Part shown: positions 8,350 through 15,696 of the stretch, in pieces | Numbering within the stretch: the stretch's first letter is position 1 | Layout: every line of letters starts with the position of its first letter | NCBI GenBank assembly: GCA_902588585.1 | Contig: CACIPQ010000001.1 | Coordinates: forward strand, 1 to 64,000 | Direction of reading: 5' to 3' | Length of the DNA: 64,000 nt | Origin: an uncultured Pelagibacteraceae bacterium | GTDB taxonomy: Bacteria; Pseudomonadota; Alphaproteobacteria; Pelagibacterales; Pelagibacteraceae | The notes under the pieces: generated by a model | Seen by the model: only the letters and a program-made list of their open reading frames with translations | Told to the model about the DNA's origin: nothing | Database searches by the model: none | Program-made: the position numbers and the translations under genes

Positions 8350-9044
8350 ACTACTTTTTTAAAATTATCGTAAATTGTTCTAGCACTACCATTAAATATC
8401 TTAAGATTTACCTCAACGTCTTTTCTAAATTTTTTAAGTGCATTTGAGCCTAGTGTTTTTTCTAAAGCAGATTTATATTCCGGAACACAGGCCCATTGAG
8501 GAACTGTTTCATTTGTTTGTTCAACATGAAACTGTAAACCAAATGCGTTGCCAAAAGAAAAAGCTTGAACTCCACATAAGGGAGAAGATGCTAATAGCTC
8601 TGTGTTTTTAGGCAAATCACATACCTCATAAGAATGCCATTGGAGAACTTTTAAATTTTTGTTTATACCGCTAAATATTGAATTAGTATTTTTTATAAAT
8701 ATATCCATTACTCCAATTTCTGGGTTTTTCATTTTTCTTACTTTGCCACCAACCACTTCGCTTAGAAGCTGAGCGCCAAGACACAAACCTAAAAAAGGTT
8801 TCTTCATTACAGATACAAATTTATGAATTTCTTCCTTTTCAGTCTTTAGCCAAGGATATGCTTCTTCTTGCCAGGTATCCATGGGCCCACCCATTACAAT
8901 CATAGCGTCATAGGAGTCTAATTTTGGTATTTTTTCTCCCTCATCTAGCTCAATAGTATCAATATGAATTTTATCTTTTTTCATAAAATCTAAAAAAATA
9001 CCAGGATGCTCAATATTAATGTGTTGTAATACTAAAAATTTCAT
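8346..9044 (-). CDS. Class I glutamine amidotransferase-like protein
   Basis: The Met at 9044 (MKFLVLQHINIE) is the natural start; the track's extra 28 residues run into the divergent gene's upstream region. The resulting 232-residue protein has the GATase1 fold. The nucleophile is C88 in GLCLGAQ, the oxyanion strand is VMGGPMD, and the His/Glu pair is H173/E175 in QFHVEQ. This is the stand-alone GuaA-like group, which hydrolyses gamma-glutamyl compounds or supplies ammonia to a partner. The divergent neighbour is a second, different GATase. The substrate cannot be read from the sequence. The adjacent amine-osmolyte genes make a gamma-glutamylated amine one guess. Confidence 0.87.
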   Translation of the reverse strand: MKFLVLQHINIEHPGIFLDFMKKDKIHIDTIELDEGEKIPKLDSYDAMIVMGGPMDTWQEEAYPWLKTEKEEIHKFVSVMKKPFLGLCLGAQLLSEVVGGKVRKMKNPEIGVMDIFIKNTNSIFSGINKNLKVLQWHSYEVCDLPKNTELLASSPLCGVQAFSFGNAFGLQFHVEQTNETVPQWACVPEYKSALEKTLGSNALKKFRKDVEVNLKIFNGSARTIYDNFKKVV

Positions 9045-9088
9045 GTCTTGAATGATACACAAAGAAAAAATAAATTCATTAATTAGAT

Positions 9089-9883
9089 ATGAATAAATTA
9101 AAAATACTAGTGGTTGAAGGTAATACAAAAGAAGAAAACGTTAATTTCAATCAGGCCGGGTGTGTATCTCAGTCAGAAAATTTCAGTAAGCATATCAAAA
9201 TGCATGAGCCAGACTGTGATGTAGATATTATCGAACCAGCTGACAATTCTTCCATGGAAAAAATTATTTCATCATTAAAAAAATATAAAGGTATTATTTT
9301 AACAGGAAGCACTCTTAGGATTAATGACAATTCGGAAGAAGTAAAAAAACATATAGATTTTACAAGAAGATGTTTTGAACACACGGGATATATTTATGCT
9401 GCTTGTTGGGGACTTCAAGTAAGCGTAACAGCGGCTGGAGGAGAATGTAGAGTTTCACCAAACGGAGCAAATACCGGTATTGCCCAAGATGTTCTTTTAA
9501 CAGATGCGGGAACTAAACATGGGCTCTACAAGTCAAAACCAAAAAAATTTAATGCACCAGGTTTTAATTTCGATGAAGTTGTGGTTCCACCAAAAAATTC
9601 TGTTTTATTAGCAAGTACAAACATTAATAAATTTGCAGCCCTTCACTTTACAGCAGGTAAATCAGAAGTGTGGGGGCTACAGTATCATCCTGAAATTCCA
9701 TACTCTTATATGATTAGATTGTTAAAACATCGTAAAAAAAGATTAATAGATAACAAAAGTTTTAAAGATGAAAATGAACTCAACAAACATATTGATTTAA
9801 TTACAAAAGAAGATCAGAAGACAAATGACAATAGTCGAACTTTGGAGTTAAAAAACTGGTTAAACTATATTAAAAAATCTTAA
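9089..9883 (+). CDS. GMP synthase-like class I glutamine amidotransferase
   Basis: 264 residues with a GATase1 domain. The nucleophile is C106 in AACWGLQ, where Ala-Ala replaces the usual Gly-x before Cys. The catalytic pair is H200/E202 in LQYHPE, and an ILTGS loop is at about 70-74. The C-terminal 50 residues are charged and helical, beyond the core domain. It diverges from the other GATase over 44 bp, and the two share little beyond the catalytic motifs. Its stop codon (9881-9883) is immediately followed by the 12-bp tRNA-Leu repeat, so it appears to mark the outer edge of the integrated cassette. No synthetase domain is present. Confidence 0.87.
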   Translation: MNKLKILVVEGNTKEENVNFNQAGCVSQSENFSKHIKMHEPDCDVDIIEPADNSSMEKIISSLKKYKGIILTGSTLRINDNSEEVKKHIDFTRRCFEHTGYIYAACWGLQVSVTAAGGECRVSPNGANTGIAQDVLLTDAGTKHGLYKSKPKKFNAPGFNFDEVVVPPKNSVLLASTNINKFAALHFTAGKSEVWGLQYHPEIPYSYMIRLLKHRKKRLIDNKSFKDENELNKHIDLITKEDQKTNDNSRTLELKNWLNYIKKS

Positions 9884-9895
9884 ATTTGGTGCGGT
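9884..9895 (+). repeat. Direct-repeat copy of the tRNA-Leu 3' end (att-like site, distal copy)
   Basis: ATTTGGTGCGGT, identical and in the same orientation as 13003-13014, where the same 12 bases are the 3' end of tRNA-Leu (ACCGC-A-CCA on the tRNA strand) plus three flanking bases. It begins directly after the GATase stop codon and lies outside any gene. Confidence 0.8.
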
Positions 9896-9917
9896 TTTAA
9901 TTTAAAAATCTTAATTT

Positions 9918-10676
9918 TTATTTAATTCTTTCGCAGTATTTTTCATAACCTCTTGCTTGGTTTTCGGTCAAACCCATGACTTTAAGAGCCTGAGATCTCG
10001 TTTCTTTACTTCCTAAATCAAATTCATAATCAACAATTGCATCTGTTAGATAACAGCTCTCTTTAAAATTTCCTGTTTGGTCTAATAAATCCTTAGTAGT
10101 CGCATATTCTCTTCTTGTATTTACAAAATATTTATTATCAATCAACGGACTTGATACAAATTGAAAAGTAGTCTGATTATATTTATATAACTTTCCGTCT
10201 ATCATTTTTTGAGTTTGTTCCTCAAATTTTTTCTCAATTTCTTCTTTTTCTTTTCTAGTTTTTTCCGCTACTTGTTTTGCCGTTTCTACTTCCTTTGTTT
10301 TTTGCTCAATCTGTTGTTTTAGCTGTTGATTTTCTGGATTGTTCTTAACATCTTCTTTTAATTGGACAATATTTCCCTCTAATTCACTTATATTACCTTC
10401 TAATTGTTTAATTCGATTATTTTTATTAATTATTTCCCTGTTCATATATTCGCTTTGTTGTTGATCAAACTTCGCCTCTAGAGGATGAGGTTTTTTAAAT
10501 AAATGGTAGGCATAAGCGGCTAAAATTAAAAATAACCCTAAAGCAAGTATACATAAAGCAAATACCTTGGCGTAACCCCAGGCACTCTTAGTTCTTTTAA
10601 ATCTAGCCTTTTCATCTATATATTGGTTTACAGCATCGAAGTTATGAGTGGTAGTTTCATAAATTTTATTTGCCAT
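9918..10676 (-). CDS. Single-pass membrane protein with coiled coil, cassette gene 3
   Basis: 252 residues. The N-terminus is cytoplasmic and basic, followed by one membrane helix at about 35-62 (VFALCILALGLFLILAAYAY). A coiled coil at about 78-155 is rich in Q, E and K, with NISELEGNIVQLKEDV spacing. A C-terminal domain of about 90 residues ends in YEKYCERIK and has two Cys. Its start codon overlaps the stop of the preceding gene by one base (TAATG), so the two are translationally coupled. I do not recognise a family. The pairing with the larger membrane coiled-coil protein suggests a membrane complex built through the coils. Confidence 0.82.
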   Translation of the reverse strand: MANKIYETTTHNFDAVNQYIDEKARFKRTKSAWGYAKVFALCILALGLFLILAAYAYHLFKKPHPLEAKFDQQQSEYMNREIINKNNRIKQLEGNISELEGNIVQLKEDVKNNPENQQLKQQIEQKTKEVETAKQVAEKTRKEKEEIEKKFEEQTQKMIDGKLYKYNQTTFQFVSSPLIDNKYFVNTRREYATTKDLLDQTGNFKESCYLTDAIVDYEFDLGSKETRSQALKVMGLTENQARGYEKYCERIK

Positions 10677-12469
10677 TATTTTTTCTTATCCTTGTCATCT
10701 CCAGGAGCCATGAATGGTCCTTTTTTCAATAATTCTTCATCGTCCGTTGGTAAAGGCACATAAACTATTTCTTTTTTTATTATTTCCTCTTTAACAGGAA
10801 CCTCTTTCTCTACATGAACAATTTTATCTTTATAAACGTATACTGGTTCTTTTACGATTTTTTCAACTTCAACTTCAACTTTTACCTCTTTAATAATTGG
10901 ATCTTTAAATCTTTTTATTCGACCATGAATATATCTTCTCATTGTAAAAAATAATTTTGAAAATCTCTCAGCAGCACCTCTCCAATTAGCTCTTTTATTC
11001 CTAATTTTATGTAATCTTGGATCTAATAAAACCAAACTAGCAAAAGCAAGCAGGGTACCAACCACAGAAATAACAAAGCTCAATACACCAAACCATAACC
11101 AGAAAGCTGCAACCAAAGCTCCTCTGGGGATGTCTGCATAAGGAGATGTTTGAATTGTGCTAGCTTTTAAATCACTTTTTCTTTTTAAAATTTTAATTTG
11201 TTTTTCTGCAGATGTAATTTGTTTGTCTAATATAGTATTATCAATTTTTTTATTATCATAAAAAAATGGAAAAATTTTCTGTAACCAATTCGGTTCTTGA
11301 ATTTCAATAACTTTTAAGTTCTCAAATTCTATAATTCTTTTTTCAACCTTTCTTATTTCTTCATCATAATTGATTTCAAACCAGTCTCTCAACCAAGTAG
11401 CAACTCTAAAAACTTGGTTGTCTGGTGCTAATTCATCTATTTTTCTAATATTTTCGTCTCGTTTTTCTTCAAGCTGATTAATTTTTTCATCTTTTTGTGA
11501 CTCATTTTCTGATTTTTTGATTTTTCTATCATTCAATTGTTTTAGTCTAGTTGCAACCTCCTCAAGTTCACTGTTAAGTTTTTTATTTGCATTTGCTGCA
11601 GTTTTTCGAATTAATTCAATTGATGCTGCATTATTCTGATTGCTGCTTCTTAACATCGAGTCGATTTGATTTTGTTTGGTTGTTTGTTCCTGGGTTTTTC
11701 TATCAATTATTTTGTTGTTTGCTTCGATCTGTTTATTAAAAGTGCTTTTTACCCATGCACCTTTTGAGTCTGATCTAAGTTGCGTGTTTGCTTTTGTAAG
11801 TTCTTCAATTTCTTTTCCTAGTGAATCTATTCTTCTTTGTAATTGATCTATAACCTCTTTATTACCGCTTGATTCTCTAAGTTGTTTAATTTGTTTTTCT
11901 GCTGATAAATTATTTTCGTCAATTTGGGATTGTATTTCCCTTCTTGTTGCTAATTCTTTTGAAATATCTTCATCTATTTCATCTGCTCTTTCATCAATTG
12001 ATAAGTTTTCAATCTCAGTTAAAATTGAGTGGTACTCAGTAATATAGTTAGATACGACTTTGGTTCTTTCCCTATTAATTCTCTCAAATCCAGTTACTAT
12101 TGTTTCAAAAGTAGATACATTTACTAATAATAATCCAATTATAAAAACAATTCTCCAAGATAACCTTGCTGAGTAATAAACTGCAGTTGCTAAAGGAATT
12201 TTTGTTAGCTCTACTATTGCAACAATCATAAATATTAATCCAATTGAAAAATCATTTAAGGTCATGCTTCCTAGAAAACTAAAGCCAGATACCAATTGGC
12301 TTGTACCCTGCTCAGTTTGAGTGCCTTTCATAATAATTAAACCAATTGTGAAACCTATAATTGCTACTGCAATTTCAATAGTCCAAGCCATTCTTAAAAG
12401 AAAAATTCCTTTTTTTCCTGTTTGGGATTGTGGAAAGAAATTATTGAAAATGTTATTTAGATTTGGCAT
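10676..12469 (-). CDS. Polytopic membrane protein with very long internal coiled coil, cassette gene 2
   Basis: 597 residues with an unusual plan. Three membrane helices lie within about residues 25-125. About 280 residues of charged coiled coil follow (EQTTKQNQIDSMLRSSNQ and similar), then a fourth membrane helix at about 453-482 (FWLWFGVLSFVISVVGTLLA). A basic tail comes next, with a repetitive valine/glutamate/lysine stretch (KVEVEVEKIVKEPVYVYKDK), ending in a charged terminus. The coil between membrane segments must fold back on itself or bridge. GGAGAG upstream supports the start, which overlaps the TerB-like gene by 17 bases. The outline (membrane helices followed by a long coil) recalls MotA-like motor or defence proteins, but no shared motif is visible. 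Confidence 0.82.
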   Translation of the reverse strand: MPNLNNIFNNFFPQSQTGKKGIFLLRMAWTIEIAVAIIGFTIGLIIMKGTQTEQGTSQLVSGFSFLGSMTLNDFSIGLIFMIVAIVELTKIPLATAVYYSARLSWRIVFIIGLLLVNVSTFETIVTGFERINRERTKVVSNYITEYHSILTEIENLSIDERADEIDEDISKELATRREIQSQIDENNLSAEKQIKQLRESSGNKEVIDQLQRRIDSLGKEIEELTKANTQLRSDSKGAWVKSTFNKQIEANNKIIDRKTQEQTTKQNQIDSMLRSSNQNNAASIELIRKTAANANKKLNSELEEVATRLKQLNDRKIKKSENESQKDEKINQLEEKRDENIRKIDELAPDNQVFRVATWLRDWFEINYDEEIRKVEKRIIEFENLKVIEIQEPNWLQKIFPFFYDNKKIDNTILDKQITSAEKQIKILKRKSDLKASTIQTSPYADIPRGALVAAFWLWFGVLSFVISVVGTLLAFASLVLLDPRLHKIRNKRANWRGAAERFSKLFFTMRRYIHGRIKRFKDPIIKEVKVEVEVEKIVKEPVYVYKDKIVHVEKEVPVKEEIIKKEIVYVPLPTDDEELLKKGPFMAPGDDKDKKK

Positions 12470-12935
12470 TCATTCTCTCCACTATTGTCTTTGTATATTT
12501 ATTAATCTTTGTAAATATATTGTCTAAAAATTTAAAAAATTTATCTGAGAAAGTTTTTTTAATATCAAAAATTTCTGCTACTTTTCTTATATCTCTTTCC
12601 TCTTCTTTGCTGACAATATGATCTACTTTGGCTAAACGATATAATACTGCAACAACAAATTCTAAAAAGTCAGGGTGTCTAAAGCCTAAAAATCGTTTAA
12701 GTTGCAATGCGTGATGTTCGATCGTGTTAGAATCTTTGCCAGCTTCGTCCAGAATTTTTAATAAAATTGGTTTTTGTCTAGGCTCATGTGGTACAATTTT
12801 TAAAATCTCCTCTTCTTCACGGATAGAAAAATGACCGTCGGCCACACAAAGTTTAGCTGAGAGTATCAAAACCCCAATCACAGTTATGGTTTGATCTGTT
12901 TCGTTTCTATATTTGTCCCAAAGATCTCCTGACAT
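12453..12935 (-). CDS. TerB-like (tellurite-resistance/DjlA N-domain type) protein, cassette gene 1
   Basis: The Met at 12935 (MSGDLWDKYRNETDQ) is preferred over the track start at 12986, giving 160 residues. Two copies of the TerB-type helical motif are visible: AKLCVADGHFSIREEEEI and LAKVDHIVSKEEERDI, each with the Asp followed by a downstream Glu that can bind metal. The protein is all-helical and has no membrane segment, so it is probably a cytoplasmic sensor or adaptor. TerB domains occur in stress and phage-related gene sets and in DjlA-type membrane chaperones. It is the first gene of the cassette, about 70 bp from tRNA-Leu. The domain call is from motif reading only. Confidence 0.75.
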   Translation of the reverse strand: MSGDLWDKYRNETDQTITVIGVLILSAKLCVADGHFSIREEEEILKIVPHEPRQKPILLKILDEAGKDSNTIEHHALQLKRFLGFRHPDFLEFVVAVLYRLAKVDHIVSKEEERDIRKVAEIFDIKKTFSDKFFKFLDNIFTKINKYTKTIVERMNAKSK

Positions 12936-13002
12936 TTTAATTATTAAACAGTAATTTTTGGAATAAAAGAAGGTAAAATTTAACAAGTAAAATCAGTAAA
13001 AT

Positions 13003-13014
13003 ATTTGGTGCGGT
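13003..13014 (+). repeat. Direct-repeat copy within the tRNA-Leu 3' end (att-like site, tRNA copy)
   Basis: ATTTGGTGCGGT. Bases 13006-13014 are the CCA end, discriminator and last acceptor bases of tRNA-Leu on the minus strand; 13003-13005 are flank. Identical to 9884-9895. Confidence 0.8.
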
Positions 13015-13089
13015 CGGAGAGACTCGAACTCTCACGGGAAACCCACACGCCCCTCAAGCGTGCCTGTCTACCAATTTCAGCACGACCGC
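13006..13089 (-). tRNA. tRNA-Leu (anticodon GAG)
   Basis: On the minus strand the acceptor GCGGTCG pairs with CGACCGC, followed by A and an encoded CCA. The anticodon stem CACGC/GCGTG encloses TTGAGGG, giving anticodon GAG. A class II variable arm (TGGGTTTCCCG) and the T arm GAGAG-TTCGAGT-CTCTC confirm leucine. The coordinates include CCA. Its 3' end is the apparent insertion site of the neighbouring cassette. Confidence 0.97.
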
Positions 13090-13097
13090 GTCACCTT

Positions 13098-13103
13098 ATT
13101 ATA
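13098..13103 (-). promoter_or_regulatory. -10 element for tRNA-Leu
   Basis: A perfect TATAAT on the minus strand ends 8 bases before the tRNA 5' end, so transcription would begin at or next to the mature end. No good -35 is seen. tRNA-Arg has a similar element at the same 8-base spacing. Confidence 0.5.
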
Positions 13104-13153
13104 TGCGACAATAAATGAATGACTTTTTATCTTCAAGTTGATAAATTATTTGC

Positions 13154-14143
13154 ATGTCTACACAAAATTTACCAGATAAATCTTTAAGTGAGATTTATAA
13201 AAAAATTTCCTCAGTAGTTCCTGAGGTTGAATGGAAGTTTCATGCACCGTTAATTGAAAAAATCAACAAATTAAAAAAAGAAAAAGATGCGGTTATACTT
13301 GCTCATAATTACCAAACTCCAGAAATTTATCATGGTGTAGCAGACATATCTGCTGATTCTCTTGCGCTTGCTTTAGAGGCGGCAAAAACTGAAGCTAAAA
13401 TGATTATTCTGTGTGGAGTGCATTTCATGGCTGAAACAGCAAAATTAATGAATCCAAATAAAAAAGTTTTAATACCTGATATGGGAGCGGGTTGTTCTCT
13501 TGCAGAGTCAATAACTGGCGAAGACGTAAGAATGCTTAAAGAAAAATATCCAGGCATTCCAGTTGTATCATATGTAAATACTTCTGCTGAAGTTAAAGCA
13601 GAGTCTGATATCTGCTGTACTTCTGCTAATGCAGTAAAAGTTGTGGAATCTCTTGGTGTAGATAAAGTAATTTTTCTTCCTGATCACTACTTAGCTAATT
13701 ATGTGCAAAAAAATACAAAAGTTAAAATTATTTCGTGGCAAGGTACATGTATGGTCCATGAAAAATTTACTTCAAAAGAGGTTGAGGATATAAAAAAAAA
13801 TAATCCAGATATTAAAATTATAGCTCATCCAGAATGTCCACCTGATGTTATAAGTGCTTCTGATTTTGCTGGATCAACTTCAAGCATGGTAAAATATGTT
13901 AAAGAAAACCAACCTAAAAAAGTTTTGTTGGTAACCGAATGTACAATGAGTGACAATGTTCAGGTTGATAATCCTAATGTTCAATTTATAAAACCCTGTA
14001 ACCTTTGCCCTCACATGAATAAGATCACACTTAATAAAATTTACGACTGTTTAAAGAATGAAACTAATGAAATTAAAATCGGTAATAATATAGCCGAGAT
14101 GGCAAGAAAATCTGTTCTGAGAATGGCTGAAATTGGCAGATAA
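13154..14143 (+). CDS. nadA: Quinolinate synthase A
   Basis: 329 residues, the usual NadA length. It condenses iminoaspartate with dihydroxyacetone phosphate to quinolinate, using a 4Fe-4S cluster held by three Cys. Candidate ligands are C114 in GAGCSLAES, the Cys in QGTCMVHEKF and one in PCNLCPHM. Family motifs VILAHNYQTPEIYHGVADI and GVHFMAETAKLMNP are intact. nadC follows after 6 bp. nadB, often third in this operon, is not here, so iminoaspartate must come from an enzyme encoded elsewhere. Confidence 0.96.
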   Translation: MSTQNLPDKSLSEIYKKISSVVPEVEWKFHAPLIEKINKLKKEKDAVILAHNYQTPEIYHGVADISADSLALALEAAKTEAKMIILCGVHFMAETAKLMNPNKKVLIPDMGAGCSLAESITGEDVRMLKEKYPGIPVVSYVNTSAEVKAESDICCTSANAVKVVESLGVDKVIFLPDHYLANYVQKNTKVKIISWQGTCMVHEKFTSKEVEDIKKNNPDIKIIAHPECPPDVISASDFAGSTSSMVKYVKENQPKKVLLVTECTMSDNVQVDNPNVQFIKPCNLCPHMNKITLNKIYDCLKNETNEIKIGNNIAEMARKSVLRMAEIGR

Positions 14144-14149
14144 TTTTTA

Positions 14150-14980
14150 GTGCGAAAGATAAATCAAAAATATATTAAAACAGTTGTACAACAATCGCTT
14201 CGAGAAGACCTTAGACCTTCTGGTGACATCACAACTAGAATCATTAGAAATAAAAAAATTACTGCAAAAATAATCGCTGGTCAAAACTGTATAGTCGGAG
14301 GGCTAAATTTTGCAAAGATAGCTTTCAAAATTTCAGATAAAAAAATCACTTTCATAGCCAAAACAAAGGATGGAAGAAAAGTAAATAAAGGCAAAGTGAT
14401 AGCTGTATTAAAAGGTAAAGCTTCAGGTATTCTTAAAAGCGAAAGGGTTGCTCTTAATTTTCTAGGACTAATCTCAGGTGTGGCAACAACTACAAACAAA
14501 TTTGTGAAAAAGATAAAAGGCAAATCCTGTAAGATATGTTGTACCAGAAAAACATTGCCAAATTTAAGATTGATTCAAAAATATGGAGTAAGACTTGGAG
14601 GAGGAATTAACCATAGATTTAATTTAAGTGATGAGATTTTAATAAAAGACAATCATATCTCTGTTAATAAAAATATTCATAATCTAGTTAAAAAAGCTAT
14701 AAAGAACAAAAAAGGAAATAAAATAACTGTAGAAGTAGATAACTTAAATCAGTTAAAAAAAATCATAGGATTAAAATTTAATAGAGTATTATTTGACAAT
14801 ATGAATCCTAAAAATCTTAGAAAGGCAGTTAAAATGTCGAAAAGATTTTATGAAACGGAAGCTTCAGGTGGGGTAACGCTTAGCAATGTAAGAAGGATTG
14901 CGAGTACTGGGGTTAAGCGAATTTCTATCGGAAAAATTACCCACTCAACTCCAGCAATAGATTTTAGTCTGACTTTGTAA
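14150..14980 (+). CDS. nadC: Nicotinate-nucleotide pyrophosphorylase (carboxylating)
   Basis: 276 residues, starting at GTG six bases after nadA. It converts quinolinate and PRPP to nicotinate mononucleotide. Recognisable family blocks are EDLRPSGDITTR, RVALNFLGLISGVATTT, CCTRKTLPNLRLIQKYGVRLGGGINHRFNLSD, KDNHI and EASGGVTL. The gene is strongly lysine-shifted but keeps the catalytic Arg, Lys and His positions. Its last 17 bases overlap the end of the convergent methyltransferase gene. Confidence 0.95.
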   Translation: MRKINQKYIKTVVQQSLREDLRPSGDITTRIIRNKKITAKIIAGQNCIVGGLNFAKIAFKISDKKITFIAKTKDGRKVNKGKVIAVLKGKASGILKSERVALNFLGLISGVATTTNKFVKKIKGKSCKICCTRKTLPNLRLIQKYGVRLGGGINHRFNLSDEILIKDNHISVNKNIHNLVKKAIKNKKGNKITVEVDNLNQLKKIIGLKFNRVLFDNMNPKNLRKAVKMSKRFYETEASGGVTLSNVRRIASTGVKRISIGKITHSTPAIDFSLTL

Positions 14981-15689
14981 TCGCCACTAATGAATATCCA
15001 CCAAAAATATCACAAGATAAATCTTCATTTATCAAACCTAACAAAAATTCAGGTATAGCAATTAAAAATTTTTTAATTGTAAAATGTTTTTTTAATTCAA
15101 AAAATCTATTTCTAGCATAAGCAGTGTGTAAAATTCGGTAACCATTTTTTTCTAGTGCCAGTTTGGCTGTTTTGTTTGAAAAAAAGTGTAAATGCCCTAC
15201 CTGATTATAAGAAATTTCGAAAATATTTTTTCTCCTTAGTAGAGAAACAAGATTCATTTGCAAGGGGATATTAAATATTAAATATTTGGCTTTTTTTTTT
15301 AATATTTGTAAAAAACTATAATAGTCATCAACGTGTTCGAAAACATCAGAAACTATCAATATATCAAATTTTTTTTCTATAGTTCCGTTTATTAAATCTT
15401 CATTGAGATATTTTATCGATGGATCAAGACTCTTTGCTAAATTAATTGCATCGGGATTGGTATCATAACCAACATATTCGGTTTCTTTAAATAATCCACT
15501 TTTTTTTGCTAATGAAAGAATTTGCCCTGATCCACATCCTATTTCACCTATGCTTTTAAATTTACTAAAATCAATTTTAGATCGAAGAATAGCATTTTTG
15601 AAGTTATTCCATTTAAACTCTGCATCCTCAACATGATAGCTTGGATTTTTTTTATAATATTCTTTTGATCTGCCAGCTAAAGTCATCAT
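14964..15689 (-). CDS. Class I SAM-dependent methyltransferase
   Basis: The track start at 15767 lies inside ppdK. The tandem Met codons at 15689/15686 (MMTLAGRSKEYYKKNPSYH) follow the ppdK stop by 7 bases and give about 242 residues. The SAM-binding motif I is IGEIGCGSGQILSLA, the second-strand acidic residue is in VGYDTNPDA, and motif II is DILIVSDVFEHVDDY. The UbiG/Methyltransf_23 type often sits in glycan or lipid tailoring sets, but the substrate is not evident here. It is probably transcribed with glyQS-ppdK. Confidence 0.85.
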   Translation of the reverse strand: MMTLAGRSKEYYKKNPSYHVEDAEFKWNNFKNAILRSKIDFSKFKSIGEIGCGSGQILSLAKKSGLFKETEYVGYDTNPDAINLAKSLDPSIKYLNEDLINGTIEKKFDILIVSDVFEHVDDYYSFLQILKKKAKYLIFNIPLQMNLVSLLRRKNIFEISYNQVGHLHFFSNKTAKLALEKNGYRILHTAYARNRFFELKKHFTIKKFLIAIPEFLLGLINEDLSCDIFGGYSLVAITKSD

Positions 15690-15696
15690 TGTTAAA

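Larger units (their letters stand above)
9884..13014. mobile_element. Candidate tRNA-Leu-integrated three-gene cassette without integrase
   Basis: A unit of about 3.1 kb bounded by two identical 12-bp direct repeats. One is the 3' end of tRNA-Leu(GAG); the other sits right after the upstream gene's stop codon. Inside are only three tightly coupled minus-strand genes of unknown function (9918-12935). Site-specific integration into a tRNA 3' end leaves this signature, rebuilding the tRNA at one end and a fragment at the other. No tyrosine recombinase is encoded within, so the element must have used one in trans or lost it. The repeat is short for such sites, which is the main weakness. Confidence 0.6.

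Noticed and set aside
12321-12527. Plus-strand 68-residue hydrophobic ORF in the cassette
   Set aside because: Antisense shadow of the first membrane helix of the 597-residue protein; looked at as a possible missing recombinase or toxin, but it has no such motif or ribosome site.
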